From Apostichopus japonicus (Eukaryota > Echinodermata > Holothuroidea > Aspidochirotida > Stichopodidae): a stretch of DNA of 64,000 nt. The notes beneath the pieces are model-generated. The model saw only the letters and a list, made by a program, of their open reading frames with translations, was not told the DNA's origin and did no database searches. Of the stretch, positions 41,974 through 58,954 are shown piece after piece. A program made the position numbers and the translations under genes. The stretch's first letter is position 1. Each line of letters opens with the position of its first letter. Location of the stretch: contig NC_092573.1 in the NCBI RefSeq assembly GCF_037975245.1, positions 6,079,501 through 6,143,500 on the forward strand, written 5' to 3'.

Positions 41974-44900
41974 GATTAATAGCGCCATCGATTAGGACAC
42001 AGAATACATGTAGGTACTGTATATGTTCATTAAGTTGGGCAAAACATTTCGTGTTCATGTTCAACTGATAAAGGTCATTCTGAAATATGAAGAGGTGATT
42101 ATGAGAATCGATAGCTCCTGATTTATTCCGAGAGTTAAAGCTCAACAGAATTGCCCCCAAATTTAGCATGCTGAAAACTTACTAATATATTTCAAAATTT
42201 CTTTCCTGGGGGCACTTCCTCTGCAAATTACTCTCAGTTAATGAGGAATGTTCAGTGAGATATTCAAATGTGACCGTTTTCAAGCTTTTCTAGCATATAT
42301 AGGTCTCCAAAGCCGGGGACCTCTTCAGCCGAAAAAAAGGAGTCCAGTTATGATCAAAAAAAGAAAAATATAATATTATTGTTTCATTAAACGGTCTTGC
42401 GAACTTGAACTCTGACCCTATCTATGGCTCTTCTCCATAATCAACATAAATGTACCTTTAATCAAAGGAATAACGAGAGATTCTCATTAAATGGCATTGC
42501 AACCGATCTCTGATAAAGAATATCCACGTAATTTGGGAAATACATTTCCTTTTGCTTGTTTTTTTTTTAATTTTGCTCTAACAAATGCAACATTTGACAT
42601 TCCAACGAACTGCAATTGAGAAATAAAGGCGCTTGCATTTTGAATCTACGGAGGAGTACAAGAGACATTACTTTATCGACTTACACACGTCGTCGCCCTG
42701 AAAGATTATATGTGCGTATAATGTTAATGTTCATCACCGTTGTAGGTTATATACCAGCTCAATTGACAATATATGTAATAATTACAAATTCGCCGTGCGC
42801 ATGCTTCTGGATGGATACCGTCTATGGGTGCTCTGTTGTCACATGTATATGAAATTTAGAAAACATCGCTTGGTTGAGTTATAGAATTTCTACCAAATAA
42901 TGACTTAACAATGTAAATCTAGGTTCTGAGCAGCAGAGTTAGTTTACGTCATTATCAATATAGCCTTAAAAGAATATTCCAGACATTCGGCATATTTTAA
43001 AGATGAATATAATGAAAACCGGAAATATATAAGTTTAAGGCAGCAAAAGCCATAAAAGTTAGGTTATTTCATTTGATTGTGAAACAAAATCTTTCATTTT
43101 CATGTGAATATAAATCACGACCAAAAGGCTTAAAATGAGAATTTTCAACATTTCGATTTTACTTTCATTTGAAGTGACAATTGAAAACTACGCAAACTTA
43201 GTCGGATAAATTGCCCCTATCGAAAATGAATAAAAATCTATGCATTTGGGTTTTTTTTTTTTCTTTTTCGGCGAAGGTGAAACCGATTCTGTTGTATACT
43301 TTTCAACAACTACGAACTTTTTTCTTTGTGATAGGATAAATTTAGCTTTTACGAAGTTGAGTTCACAGGATGTATACTCCAATAACAAGGCCTACTTGGG
43401 TTATTACTGTACCTCTATTACTATACATAAAGGATCGTACTCCCTGCATGGACTACCTTTAAATAACTCCCATTTTACCTGATCGTTATAGGTTTTTTAT
43501 TCAGAAATATGATTAGGTCATGACAGATTTCTCAACCGGGACTGACCCCCCCCCTCCCCCCATCCCCGTTAAGCTAACCTTGCAGGCCTGAAATAGACGG
43601 CACGAAAGACATTTGTTACTGCTTTATGGCTTTATGCATGATCAAGTTGATTATATTATTGTCAAAGTATGGATAATTTCCTTCATTAATCATGAGATAT
43701 TTAAATCCCACATCAAGGAAAATAAGATAACATGTTACGGCGTCGAGTTCCGACCATTGATTGATTTCGTTTACATTTTCTTCATCGACAGCACACAACA
43801 GCACACAAAGATAATAAGACCGGTAAAAGTACACACACACAGACACACGCATACAGACACAAAGGAAAAAGTGTAAGCAAAAGGGCACAGAATTTCGCGG
43901 AAATGAATAATATAGAAAACCAATTGTAACGAACATTACAATTTGTTATGTCAAAGCAGTTTAAGATATATAGTCACTCATTATTTCTGGTTTGATAACG
44001 AAGTTCAAGGTCGCTACATTTTATTTTGTGATTCGTGCAAAATATACCAATTGTTGATATTTCTAGAGACTATAGGCTATCTATATGTACATCAAATGAA
44101 ATAATCGATTTAGCAACATGCCATTCTAGTATATCTCTCGATTGATGGCACATTATGGCCGTGTATATCAAACCGAGCCATCAATAGAAATTCCACCCCC
44201 CTGCTTCTCCCTTCCCCACGTCTTCTCTCCACCATACACTGAAACAAAAATGAGCTTGTTTGATGGTACCAACATCTTAGTGCAATCTGTAAGTTGGGTT
44301 TGTGCAGATAAACAGATAAAAGTTCTTATATAGATGGGGACATGCTTTGCATTACTTAGATTTGCGTGCATGCACTGGTTGTTACTATACCCCCTATGGG
44401 AGGTCCCCAAATGGGGACACGTAAATGTTGTGCACTTTAGTGCCCTAGGGAGGGACTGTATCAATTCTGCGCAGATATGCATGTGTGGCTGTGACAGGAC
44501 TTACCAATAACCAGATTTTAAATGCGGTAGCAATTGTCGTGTGAGAATGCCTTGCACGGCCTTGATACAAACTTTCCAATCTTCAACTTCAACTGTTTAA
44601 CATTATCTTTCAATTTACGTGTATACCGGGCCTACTCTCATCATGACCAGCTTTCTTGCGTTCATGACTTTCGATACTATGTGATACTATACATTAATAT
44701 GTTAGCTGATTGATTACCCGTATTTGATGAAATATCATTTCATCAAAGTGGAGAAAAAGCCGATAAGGTTAAAATGTTCATGTTTTCTTTTGCTTGGATT
44801 TTTTTTTATTAATAATATACAAAAAAATTATAAAATGTTGGGAATCGAACTAATCCAACAAAATATTTGCGCAATAATGAACGTTTATATTTCAAAAGGA

Positions 44901-45769
44901 GGACGAAGACTAGAAGAGATCTTCATTTCCACTCATATCTGCTCTTTCTTCCTTTAATTTTCTTTCTATTGTTTTCTATTCAGGGTTACAAACTCCGTAA
45001 ATACAAACAGGAAAGCCTGAGAAATTTAACAACGAAAAACAAACGATTTGATGTATTCTGTACCTATATTGCGCAATTACCTTACCCTGTACAATATTAT
45101 TCTTATATTTCTTAATTTCGACATTACATTTTTGCCTCCCTTTGTCCTGAACATAGTCAAAACAATTAATCCATCAAGACACCATTCAAATTGTCGAAAA
45201 GACCCGGCCATAAAACAAATCGCCAATTTTATCGTGACTTCCTAAACAGAAGTCTTTAATGATATTGTTGTTGATTTTATTAATCAAGTGTTGGCTTGAC
45301 CTTTTCACCAAAGCACTTTCGATGGTATTTTGGTCTTTTGTATTTTAACATTGCCCCACTCGGAGGTAAGTTGCATGAGTAATGGTCCATTTTAATTGCG
45401 CGCACTCGTGCGAACAATGTGGTGCCTATTGTTTATAGTAGACGTGTACAGAGGGATGGGGAGGCTGAAGACAAACTAACAACAAGAAAACAAATACAAA
45501 AAGTGTGCTCTTTACAGAGCACGTTAAATAATGTTTGGCAATCTTTGCTCAAACTTTTTGTATACTTGAAGAACCTTACAGTAACTTTTGTATATCTTAG
45601 TACCGCGTTGGATTTTGTTTTCGGTGTTGAAAAGAAAAAGAACACCATTTTTCTCGACCACAACAATGAGTCAATTGCAACAGCGCGAACCCTCTTCCAC
45701 TGAACGGGTGAAGCCGCCGTGTGATTAGGGAGCTGGTGCTTGGTGTAATCGATGTTGCTCCTCGCACGG

Positions 45770-47600
45770 AGATAGAGCGCCATGTTAACATTTATTCAAT
45801 TGTAAGAGATATCTTCAATTTAGTTCGAGATATCTGCAATTAATTTCAGATATCTCGAATTAAATTGAAGATATCTCTAATTATTTGAGATATCTTTAAT
45901 TCAATTGGAGATATCAGAAATTGCATTTTCGATAACTTGAATTTTAGATAAGATAAATCAAATTGACTTTAGGATATCAAGAAATAGAGTAAAGATATCA
46001 ATAAAGGAAACATTATTTAAGATATCAAGCATTCGAATTCGAGATATCCAAAATTCAATTCGAGATATCAAGCATTCAAATTAAAGATATGCAACTGAAT
46101 TGAATTAGAGATATCAAGAATTAGAATTAGAGATATCCAAAATTCAGTTTCCTGTACACGTGACTTTCCTTCTTAAATGCAAGAACGCGAATAAGTAGTC
46201 TTAGCAGTACTTCCGCTTTCAATGAAATTTTCTGATTGTAAGGAAAATCGGGCAAGTTAAGGTAGATATCAAAAGAAGTCCTTGACATAAGTGAAATTAT
46301 GGAAACCTTCGGCGGAAATCAAAGAAAATTCATGAGCTGGAATTCTAGATATATGACGGATATGAAAGAAAATCAAGGAACTTTGTTTATACATGGAGCG
46401 CAGAAAAACCATTTATTTATATGATTGGCCCATCATTGCCATGATATACGCATTCATAACACTCTCCGAAGCCTGCCTCTGCTGCTAGAATCTGCATAAT
46501 ATGCCCTTTGTGGCCCTTTTGAGTTTAAGAAATCTTACAAAATCTAAAGAAATTGTCAGGTCTATCTTAAGAAATGTGATTTTGAATTATGGAAGAACTG
46601 AATATAATTCCCGCCACAGTGCCAGTCTGCCAGACGCAGTCGGTTGGTTCGTTAGTAGAAAGGAATCGCAGTAATAGTAGTATTACTATAGTTAGCGTTA
46701 CCCGTAAGGCCTAGCCTTGAAGGATTGGTTCAGGTGTCTGACATGTCTATCTTGTATGAAAAAGCTTAAAAAGACAAACAGAATAGTGAAGAAACTACCA
46801 TGGTAGCATTTTCTGTTAAGGAGATATCACACTTTGAAGATTTCAAAATTTCTTTGCAAATGACTGGTGTAGAAAGACTAACTGTGAGGGTGTGATGTCA
46901 CATCCTCACTTCCTTAACATGTGTCAATATATTTCATTAAAAAATAATTACATTTTTTTTCACAAATCTAAAAAAATATAATCAAACATTCTTCAGATGT
47001 TAAATCTCAAATACTTCACTTGACACATATGAGATCTCCTGACGTATCTTTTGGTTGTAAGTCATAAAATCTTACAAAATATTTTACTAAAATAACAAAG
47101 ACTTTTCAGGAATGTAAGGATATGACGTCACAGCTAGTCTGATTTCAGCAGTTTCTACACAATCAGATGGAACTTTAAACTTGAATATCTCCTAAACGGT
47201 AAAAGATATTTGAATAATTTCTTCACTATTGGGTTTCTTTTATTGTCCTCTTTCATATAAGATAAACATTTGTGACACCTGAACTAATCCTTTAAGTGTA
47301 GTATCAGTAGCCTAGACCAATCTAGAAGTAGCCACCGTAGTTGAATATGCCCCGTTTTCCTGCCATGTATTGCCGATTTGGATGGCGCTCTGGTTGTTAG
47401 CGCTACCATTCGAATTATTGATTTCAAAGTGATTTAAATTATATTCGCGATATCTCTAATTCAGTTTTGGATATCTCGAAATCAATTTCTGATATCTCAA
47501 ATATGGTTCAATTATTGATATCTGTTAATGAAATGGAAATATTTGTACATGAATTAGAAATATCTGTAATTATTGAATAAATGTTAAAATGGCGTTCCAT
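45770..47600. mobile_element. 1.8-kb foldback element with GATATC subrepeats
   Basis: The left end reads GCGCCATGTTAACATTTATT and the right end inverts it (ATTGAATAAATGTTAAAATG then GCGTTC). Just inside each end is an array of GATATC motifs spaced about 20-25 bp with AATTC- or AATTG-like linkers (45810-46140 on the left, about 47448-47570 on the right). This matches the architecture of long foldback elements whose inverted ends are made of short tandem subrepeats. The middle has no supported coding sequence and includes a second element. Confidence 0.65.
46717..47295. mobile_element. Nested MITE inside the GATATC element
   Basis: Inverted ends TTGAAGGATTGGTTCAGG and, from the right, TTAAAGGATTAGTTCAGG, both continuing into TGTC. 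Arms match loosely for over 100 bp (TAGTGAAGAAA, AGGAGATAT). The centre holds GGATGTGATGTCACATCC-like dyads. It seems to have inserted into the larger foldback element. Confidence 0.6.
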
Positions 47601-48631
47601 ACGCGCGACGTTGTTTTCCTTAAAATAATACCATGGCCAAAGTACCCTAGCATGCTTAAATTGCCATCGCTATACGGGTACATATTTGTGTATACGAAAA
47701 CTGAGGACAGAGGGACGGTAGTCCTCCGTTACTCCGGGCATAAAATCACATGAATACGAGGGGGTGGGTGGGGGTGGCGACGGGAGAAAAATTATTTGGT
47801 TAAATGTGGAGATTACTCCGAATGAGTTTGTTACACTGGCTCCTCTTCTAGCTCAACTTCGAAACGGTTATGACGTAGGAATTTGCAGGTGCCACGACAG
47901 GCCAAGCCCTCAACTATCATTCGGTGGGTACTTGGACATATCTGCAGTTGAAAGTTCTAGCTTTAGCGAGCCTTCAAACTGACGAACTTAGTGTGAACGT
48001 CAAAGGAACGATTAATAACGTTCATCGTGTACTGAATGAAGGATGTTGGAATGAACTGAGGACGAACAATTGCAACCAAAGTACTAGTATCCCGATATTT
48101 AGTGAGCAAAACAAATATACGAGGTCTTGTGGGAAGACTAGTCGTTGTTGTGTAGGCCGTTATTCTTAATAATTCTTAATAACAGTCTACAAAACAAGCT
48201 TGTGACCGTATAACAGGTTGATGAACATATAGGCCTATCTTCATTTATTTCGTTCATTTCTTGCATCTTGAAAGGGTAAATTAATGCGGTAAAAGAAGGA
48301 ACCCGTCATAATATTGTAACGGTTTGGAACATGCAGGGTGAAAAATAATGGATATGATGTTTGAACGTGTGTAGTGCATAATCCGGTTTAAACAATATTG
48401 TAATATGTTTAGCGCATGAATGTGCCTGTGGGTGTGTGTGGGTGCGTATGGGTGTAATTATGTGTGCGTGTTTGGTTTTGTTTGTTGATACTGCTATTGT
48501 TCTTGCTTTTGATTGTGGTTGTTTTCCCCTTTCTTGATTTTTATATGCGTCATTATGAATAACTATAATGTGTGGTTGTAAGTATTTACGTATATATTGG
48601 ATAGTCATATAATGCCGCATATAGGCTAGTT

Positions 48632-49027
48632 CAGGGTTGTCCAACCTTTTGCAGAGGAGGGCCACATGGAATGATTATGAAGAAGGAGGGGGCCGCACAA
48701 ACCCTACGCTCGATATTTTGCCCGAAGCCCAAGGCAGCAAACTGTGAGCACTGCGCGCGGATCGCACTGATTTATTTTCCTTCCTGATAAAACAGATGAA
48801 TAAAGTCCAGCCGCCCCCCCCCCCCTCCGTTGAGAGAGTGTCACACAAACTGACTTGTATGCAGTTTTTTGGACCCAGAAGGTTCGAATGATTGATTAAA
48901 TAGCTTCAAATTGTTATCAATAAATTTGCTCACTAAAATTTCGCATCGTAGAGCATCTCTGACGGGCCGGACGCAACCCTGCGGCGGGCCGGACTGTGGC
49001 CCGCGGGCCGTAGGTTGGACAACCCTG
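48632..49027. mobile_element. hAT-type non-autonomous element, CAGGGTTGTCCAAC ends
   Basis: A 396-bp element with perfect inverted ends CAGGGTTGTCCAAC / GTTGGACAACCCTG and a perfect 8-bp target-site duplication GGCTAGTT (48624-48631 and 49028-49035). Subterminal GCAGAGGAGGGCCACATGG and GGCCCGCGGGCC are GC-rich. The ends resemble widespread animal hAT MITEs. The exact duplication and ends suggest a fairly recent insertion. It is non-coding. Confidence 0.9.
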
Positions 49028-49035
49028 GGCTAGTT

Positions 49036-53275
<4,240 letters not shown>

Positions 53276-53348
53276 ATGAAAATCAAGCTCCATTCGACTC
53301 GCGCTACTTAGACTGAATGTGTAAAACATTGAAACATGACTTGTTCAG

Positions 53349-53350
<2 letters not shown>

Positions 53351-53426
<76 letters not shown>

Positions 53427-53475
53427 TTATATATAAACATTTAAATATATATATGTATGTATAAATATATATATG
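53351..53475. repeat. (TA)n microsatellite
   Basis: A TA tract with ATAAATAT and ATATGTATGT interruptions; it directly borders the composite element starting at 53495. Confidence 0.9.
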
Positions 53476-53494
53476 TATATACATATATACATAT

Positions 53495-55477
53495 CAGGGC
53501 GTATCCAGGATTTTCAAACCGGGGGCGCGAATTACTATCTAAGCGGAGCGCCACCATCGGTTGGCGCGCAGCGTACAAGAAAATTTCGGGTTTTGATACC
53601 CCCCAGATCACCGGAAATGGCACTTTTCGGCCTTGAAAATGACCAACCAGATGTACACTTTTGCCTGAGAACCAAGTATTTCCCAATAGTTTTTTTTTTC
53701 CATCCATAACCATTTTGAAGATTGTCACCAGTCACACATCATGTTCGACCTCATTGCATGTCCTTTGGATCATTGCTTTTGTAGGTGATTCTACGTCGCG
53801 GCCCACAATATCCGACAGCCCCACTTTTGAAGGTTTTAAGCCCATTATTTGTTCAGAATTTGAAAATTCACGTTTCTCGTGAATGAACTCACTTCAAAAC
53901 GTACCCATAATGTTGCAAAAAATTCATCTATGGACAACCAATATATAAAAACCTCATTGAACCCTAACAGACCGGCCAAAATTGCACGAGTAGAGGAAGT
54001 ATGATGAAGAATGTTGGTCAGGAAATTTTCGAAAATTCAGACACAGTTAATTTATTGGTGTACAAATATTAAAACCTCTTATAACGGCTATTATAAAACA
54101 ACGTTGAAGGAAATGAAACAAATACCAGATATTTCCGAAACCGAACACTACACACATAGGCGTAGGAGGCGGGGGGGGGGCTGCAACCCCCCCCCCCCCC
54201 AATATTTTTTTTCTGAAAATTCGGGCAATGTGCTAAGAATTTTTCGGGCACCTACTGAAAGAAAATAAATTGCAATACATAGCTACATCTAAAGGAAATT
54301 AATTAAAAATCATCTCCTTGGTAATTAAAATAAAGTTCTAAGCTTGGCCGACTAATTAGCCATTACTAATGTAAACAGAGTTTTGACACAATTGGACCTC
54401 CATGCTTTTTCTCCATCTACATAAGACATTTCGTTGTTTAGATGGGCATCCCGCGGTGTATTGCGCAATTTTCACGGACCGTACGGTACACGATGGCATG
54501 CGATGTAATAACCGATGCTTGCTTATATGATATTGACATTAACATGTTGAACGCGCGCAGAGCGCGCGGAAAATGTTGGTTATATTTTTCGGGCAAGTCG
54601 TTACAGCTCCCCAAATCAAATTGGTCTCCTTCGCCTTTGACTACAAACACAGACAGTTTTGAAGCTGTTCATCCTGGAACGCCATTTTCATGCTCACTTA
54701 TATGATTTGATATCTGCTGTTTGCTTTACAAATTCGAACAGGCGCTTAGCGAGGAATTTGCCAAGGGAGGGGCGAAGTCTGTAGGCAAACTATCTAAGCG
54801 TAGCGCCATCATAAGTTGGCGCGAAGCGTACAAGAAAATTTTGGCCGAAAATGCCTCCCAGATCGCTGGAAATGACACTTCCCAGGCCTTGTTAGTTGTA
54901 TCTAAGCATTTTCTATTTTGAAATTACTAGCGATATCATAAAAAAATATGCTCAGGGGGGAGGGGGGTGGTCGCCCCATTCCCGAAATGCGTCATGTTAC
55001 CGACGACTCGGTCGAGTTCGAGACCAGCCACAGTTGGTTTCATAGCACAATTGTACAATTGTTTAAGGCGTCCATACACACACGAGCGTTATGATAGACC
55101 ATATATAGTATATATATATGTATAGATACATTAGTGAGAGAGGAAAAATGGAAACGTCAAAAATGGATTTGTCGGTGTAAGGGGTAGGGTGAGGTGCACG
55201 CCCCTTCCGAAATCTTCGATTCGTCACTGGCTATCCTGTGTATATAATAGGGATCAGCGCTGTAATGATGTCACTGTTTCTCTTTCTCTTCCCGGTGTCT
55301 TGGCGTTTTTCTTTTACTCCCTCCTTTTTTTCTCTTTCTTCTTTTTCTTTTCCCTTCCTTCCTCTCCCCCTCCTCTTTTTTCCCCTCCTTTTTCCCTTTT
55401 TTCTTCTCTTTTTTTTCTCTCCTCTTTTTCTTACCCGGGGGGCGCCCGCCCCCAACGCCCCCCTGGATACGCGCCTG
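53495..55477. mobile_element. Possible composite element with CAGG...CGTATCCAGG ends
   Basis: CAGGGCGTATCCAGG at the left and CCTGGATACGCGCCTG at the right form imperfect inverted ends about 2 kb apart, both next to TA tracts. Inside is a direct repeat: about 53540-53660 and 54792-54910 share CTATCTAAGCG, TTGGCGCG, AGCGTACAAGAAAATTT and CCAGATC. A G-run/C-run dyad lies at 54170-54200 and a pyrimidine tract at 55310-55433. No transposase frame was seen. It could also be several unrelated insertions. Confidence 0.35.
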
Positions 55478-56305
55478 CATATATATATATATATGTATAT
55501 ATACATGTCATTCTAAAACCTAACAGTTATTCACCCTACGTAAAATATCATTCATGTTCTGTCTCTGTGAAGGATCCCTCGATCCTAGGGATATACAACA
55601 ACGAACGGCATCAAGTTTAACAAACAATTTTAATTAACTGAATTAATATCGCATTTAACAGATACATTATTTCGAAAGTAACATCTTACTATAAACACAG
55701 AGACGGTACTGACAACCAATGCAACATTTGGTAACTTAACTTCGCTCATCACTACTTCATAAATAGCAGACCCACGTACGGACCTTCCCTTTCTCCCTTC
55801 CTTACGTGAGAAGATGATAGTATTACGTGCCGCGAGGGTGCCTATACCACTATAACTTCATGAAATGTCACAAAAAAAAAAAATTGATATTGACGCAACT
55901 GTTTTTCATCTAAACGCCCAAAATTAAACTAAATAAACTCAGGATGGTGTTCAATAAAATGATCCACTGTTTCAGAAAACGCGCCATCCCATAAGAAAGG
56001 GAGAAATTTGCAGACCGTGCGCCCAAACAAACCAGGAAACGTTTCGGTTAAATCTACTTTAGCTAGACTTTCCTACTTCGATAGAGAGTTATGTGCGGAG
56101 AATTATCACGGTAAGTATTACATCAACTGAAAAAAAATACAACAAATGATTGGCTAACTGTTGTAGTAGGCGGCTGTAGAATTCAACAACACAGGACTAC
56201 TACTAATAGAATCAAATTTTGTTTTTTCAATGTATCATTGGCCTTCTAATGACATCCTTTCAATTCAAGCACAGACTATATATTGCCTTGTACGAAGGGA
56301 AGAAG

Positions 56306-56401
56306 TGGGCGGTAATAATCAACGAGTTTAAACCACGCCCATATCGACGTTTATTCTGGCCTATAACTTTCGTGATTGGTTTGATTCGTCCTCTTATAAA
56401 A
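56306..56401 (+). promoter_or_regulatory. Candidate core promoter upstream of dri
   Basis: A GC box GTGGGCGG (56306-56313), CCACGCCC (56333-56340), an inverted CCAAT box (ATTGG, 56375-56379) and TATAAAA (56395-56401) line up in the order and spacing of an RNA polymerase II promoter. Transcription would start near 56425, giving a leader of about 590 nt before the dri ATG at 57014, unless a 5' intron is present. Link to dri is by position only. Confidence 0.45.
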
Positions 56402-57013
56402 TATATCCATTCTCGGTGTTGAACTTTCTTGAATGCGCCTAGGGCAACAGTTACTTTTCGCTTCTGTCATAGGTGCACATACCGATGTCATTGCAGTTGG
56501 CAACATTTTTGTAGCCAAATTAAAGCGAATAAATATACAAAGTGTTGTACCTTTGTGGGAGGTTTCTTGATCAAAATATATTTCAATCTGGACATTCTAA
56601 CGATATCGCTATAGGTGTAGGATAGATCCAATACCGGTGTGAATCAAGAACTTGCCACCGACAAATTTTCCGATGTTTTGTTCTATAAAACTTTCTTATC
56701 GGTTGAAAACAGAAGCACGGGTATTTCAATCCTTTAATAATATTGCTGTATATTGTTATTCAGTCCGATTCGCTTACTAGACTATTTCCGGACTAAAGGG
56801 ACAGTGTTGCCAATTACCCTTGTCAGACCGTCACATCGGCCCGCTTTACAGGTATTTTCAACACAATTTGAAACAAGGTAACCAGCCACTTCACATTGCA
56901 ACGTCGGACAGCTGACATGCCTTTGCCGTACAATTAGATTTCGTAATTTCTCATAATTGGATGAAGTGAAAATACGTTTTCAGTTGTATAATCTCAAGGA
57001 AAAAGTTGTCGTC

Positions 57014-58954
57014 ATGGAGCCTAAGATAGATGGATCAGAAGGTGGACAAGTTGTAAGTTTCATTTTTCTTGTAAACTTCTAATTTTTCGAAATATACCCG
57101 ATGCAGTTCACTGTGCGTAACATCGGTTACTATGTTGGTTCATTTTTAACATACTGTAGCCTAGGCCTAAATTAATTTCTGCAAATGACCTAACGCAAGA
57201 ACTACAGCAACTCAGGCTAAGGTCGTCTCTCTCGTACAATATAATAATTGTTAGGCTCCACTAGACGAAAAATTGCGGTATCTAGCTGTCGCTAGTATGG
57301 ACCTTCCAATTTAATTTTAACCAGAAAAAGGACACGACATAATTTTATGGTGAAACTGAAAAATTGGTGGAACGAATGCGAAGCCCCATACTTCTCAAAA
57401 TCTGTACTTACGGTAGACTGAGTGTTCAGTAGGATAGTTTTTAAAACCACTGTAATTTATGGGAATAGGCCAAAAATGTACTCACTCATATTCAAAACGT
57501 TATGATAACATATATTCCATAGGCCAAATATTGTAGTAGGTCTTACTAGTAATTTGTGTGTTAAAAAAAAAAGCCCCGGTCGCATGCCTAATAAAGTAAT
57601 ATTATATATAGTAAATTGGATCCAACTTTCTAGACCAACTTTGTTCTTCAGTTGTTCAATATAACTGCAGGCCTAACTTTAATCTCTATTTTGAAAGAGA
57701 AAATTCAAAAGAAGAAATTTAAAGGAACTATAGATGAACATTGTTTTCTCTTCACCCCCACCCACCCACCCCAACACCACCCTCCTCCTTTTTTCCTTTC
57801 TAAAATATCCCAGTGTGTTGAAGGTAAATTACATCTTATTTTTGGATTGTTTTGTGAATATAATTGTAATGAAATTACACGAAGCCATGATATGTAATAT
57901 ATATGCATGGCTGTTACACTGTAGCTACACTGAACTAGCAACTTGGAGAAATTTCAATTTTTGTTGCACATGTTGGGAATAATAATTGCTAACATAATTT
58001 GCATAATAATTTTCACATCTATTAATTTTCTTAGTTATAAAATACTGATTTAAAATTATGGCTATATGTGTACCAAAATCTGCCCTACGTTTTTGGATTT
58101 GTTTTTAACAATTCAGTAATATTTGCATAGTAAACTACACATTGTAAATTACTTTTAATGACCTTTAATTTTTGAAACTGCATACATTTTTTTCAGTTTA
58201 AACATAGCATAAAAAGAATAGCAGCCATCTCACCCTTACTTGTTTACCCTTCCCCTTTAAGACAAAAGAGTCAAAAAGGAAGGGAGGAAGGGAGGGGTTG
58301 ACTGATTGAGGACAAATTTTGGATTTTTGCTGTTGAATGTTTCTTTTGCAGACCTACAAGCCAAGACCAATATATACCAGACCATCTTCAATGCATCCCT
58401 CATATCGATTCCCATACATGTACTGTTACCAAAATGGTATTGGTGACTACCTCAACCATTCCGGCGGTGAATCCGACGAGGCAGTCGAAGAAATGGAAGT
58501 CCAGACGGAAAGAAGATACCGTCATTCAGATAAATACAAAACAAGACATCTAGACAGATATATAGACAGACAGAGGGATAGAAATAGCCACAGACTCGCA
58601 GACGAAGATCACAAAGAAACGGAGAGAAGAAGCCCAGAGAGTCCTTCCCGACTTTCTAGAAAGTCGACAAATTTATCGAATGATCACGAGAGACCGAGTC
58701 AGTTAGAACTGAGAGACTCGCCCACGAGGGAGCCAGAGGTAGCTTGCAACGGAGAAAGCAAACTTGCTTCAATTCCCGAAGATCTAACCACAAAGTCTCC
58801 GAGAACATCACCAAATTTGTCGTCGGATCAAGGGCATGAAAAGGATGCATGTGACCAAAGTACCGACGACGATGAAAAATTGCAAGTTGATCAAGAAGGG
58901 AATGATGACGAAGAGAGGAAATCAGAATGGTCGTTTGAAGAACAGTTTAAACAG
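57014..58954 (+). CDS. dri: dead ringer/ARID3 transcription factor, N-terminal two exons (partial)
   Basis: Exon 57014-57052 encodes MEPKIDGSEGGQV and ends at donor GTAAGT. Exon 58352-58954 follows TTTCTTTTGCAG, starts TYKPRPIYTRP in phase 0 and runs 201 codons. Together they give the first 214 residues: a Pro/Tyr-rich start, then a low-complexity stretch rich in Arg, Asp, Glu and Ser (RRYRHSDKYKTRHLDRY, SPESPSRLSRKS), an acidic run and finally EWSFEEQFKQ. That last motif matches the start of the ARID core of dead ringer/ARID3 proteins, which in relatives continues LYEL. The family binds AT-rich DNA in the nucleus and patterns embryos. The donor is CAG|GTACTG; reading through adds only two residues and a stop, so splicing is far likelier. 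The DNA-binding core and REKLES region lie past the window end. Confidence 0.8.

Noticed and set aside
44505-44592. Minus-strand exon reading EDWKVCIKAVQGIL before GTAAGT
   Set aside because: About 29 open codons are not significant, the acceptor is poor and there is no partner exon.
47764-48169. Overlapping open frames near 48 kb
   Set aside because: No domain, no splice partners and no conserved pattern; length is within chance.
55231-55620. Open frames over the pyrimidine tract at 55.3 kb
   Set aside because: Phe/Ser/Leu or Lys/Arg/Glu-rich translations of a CT-rich tract; low-complexity artefact.
56000-56101. Plus-strand exon ending at GTAAGT near 56101
   Set aside because: Open for about 45 codons but without recognisable similarity. 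It lies upstream of the candidate promoter and could at most be an unproven leader exon.
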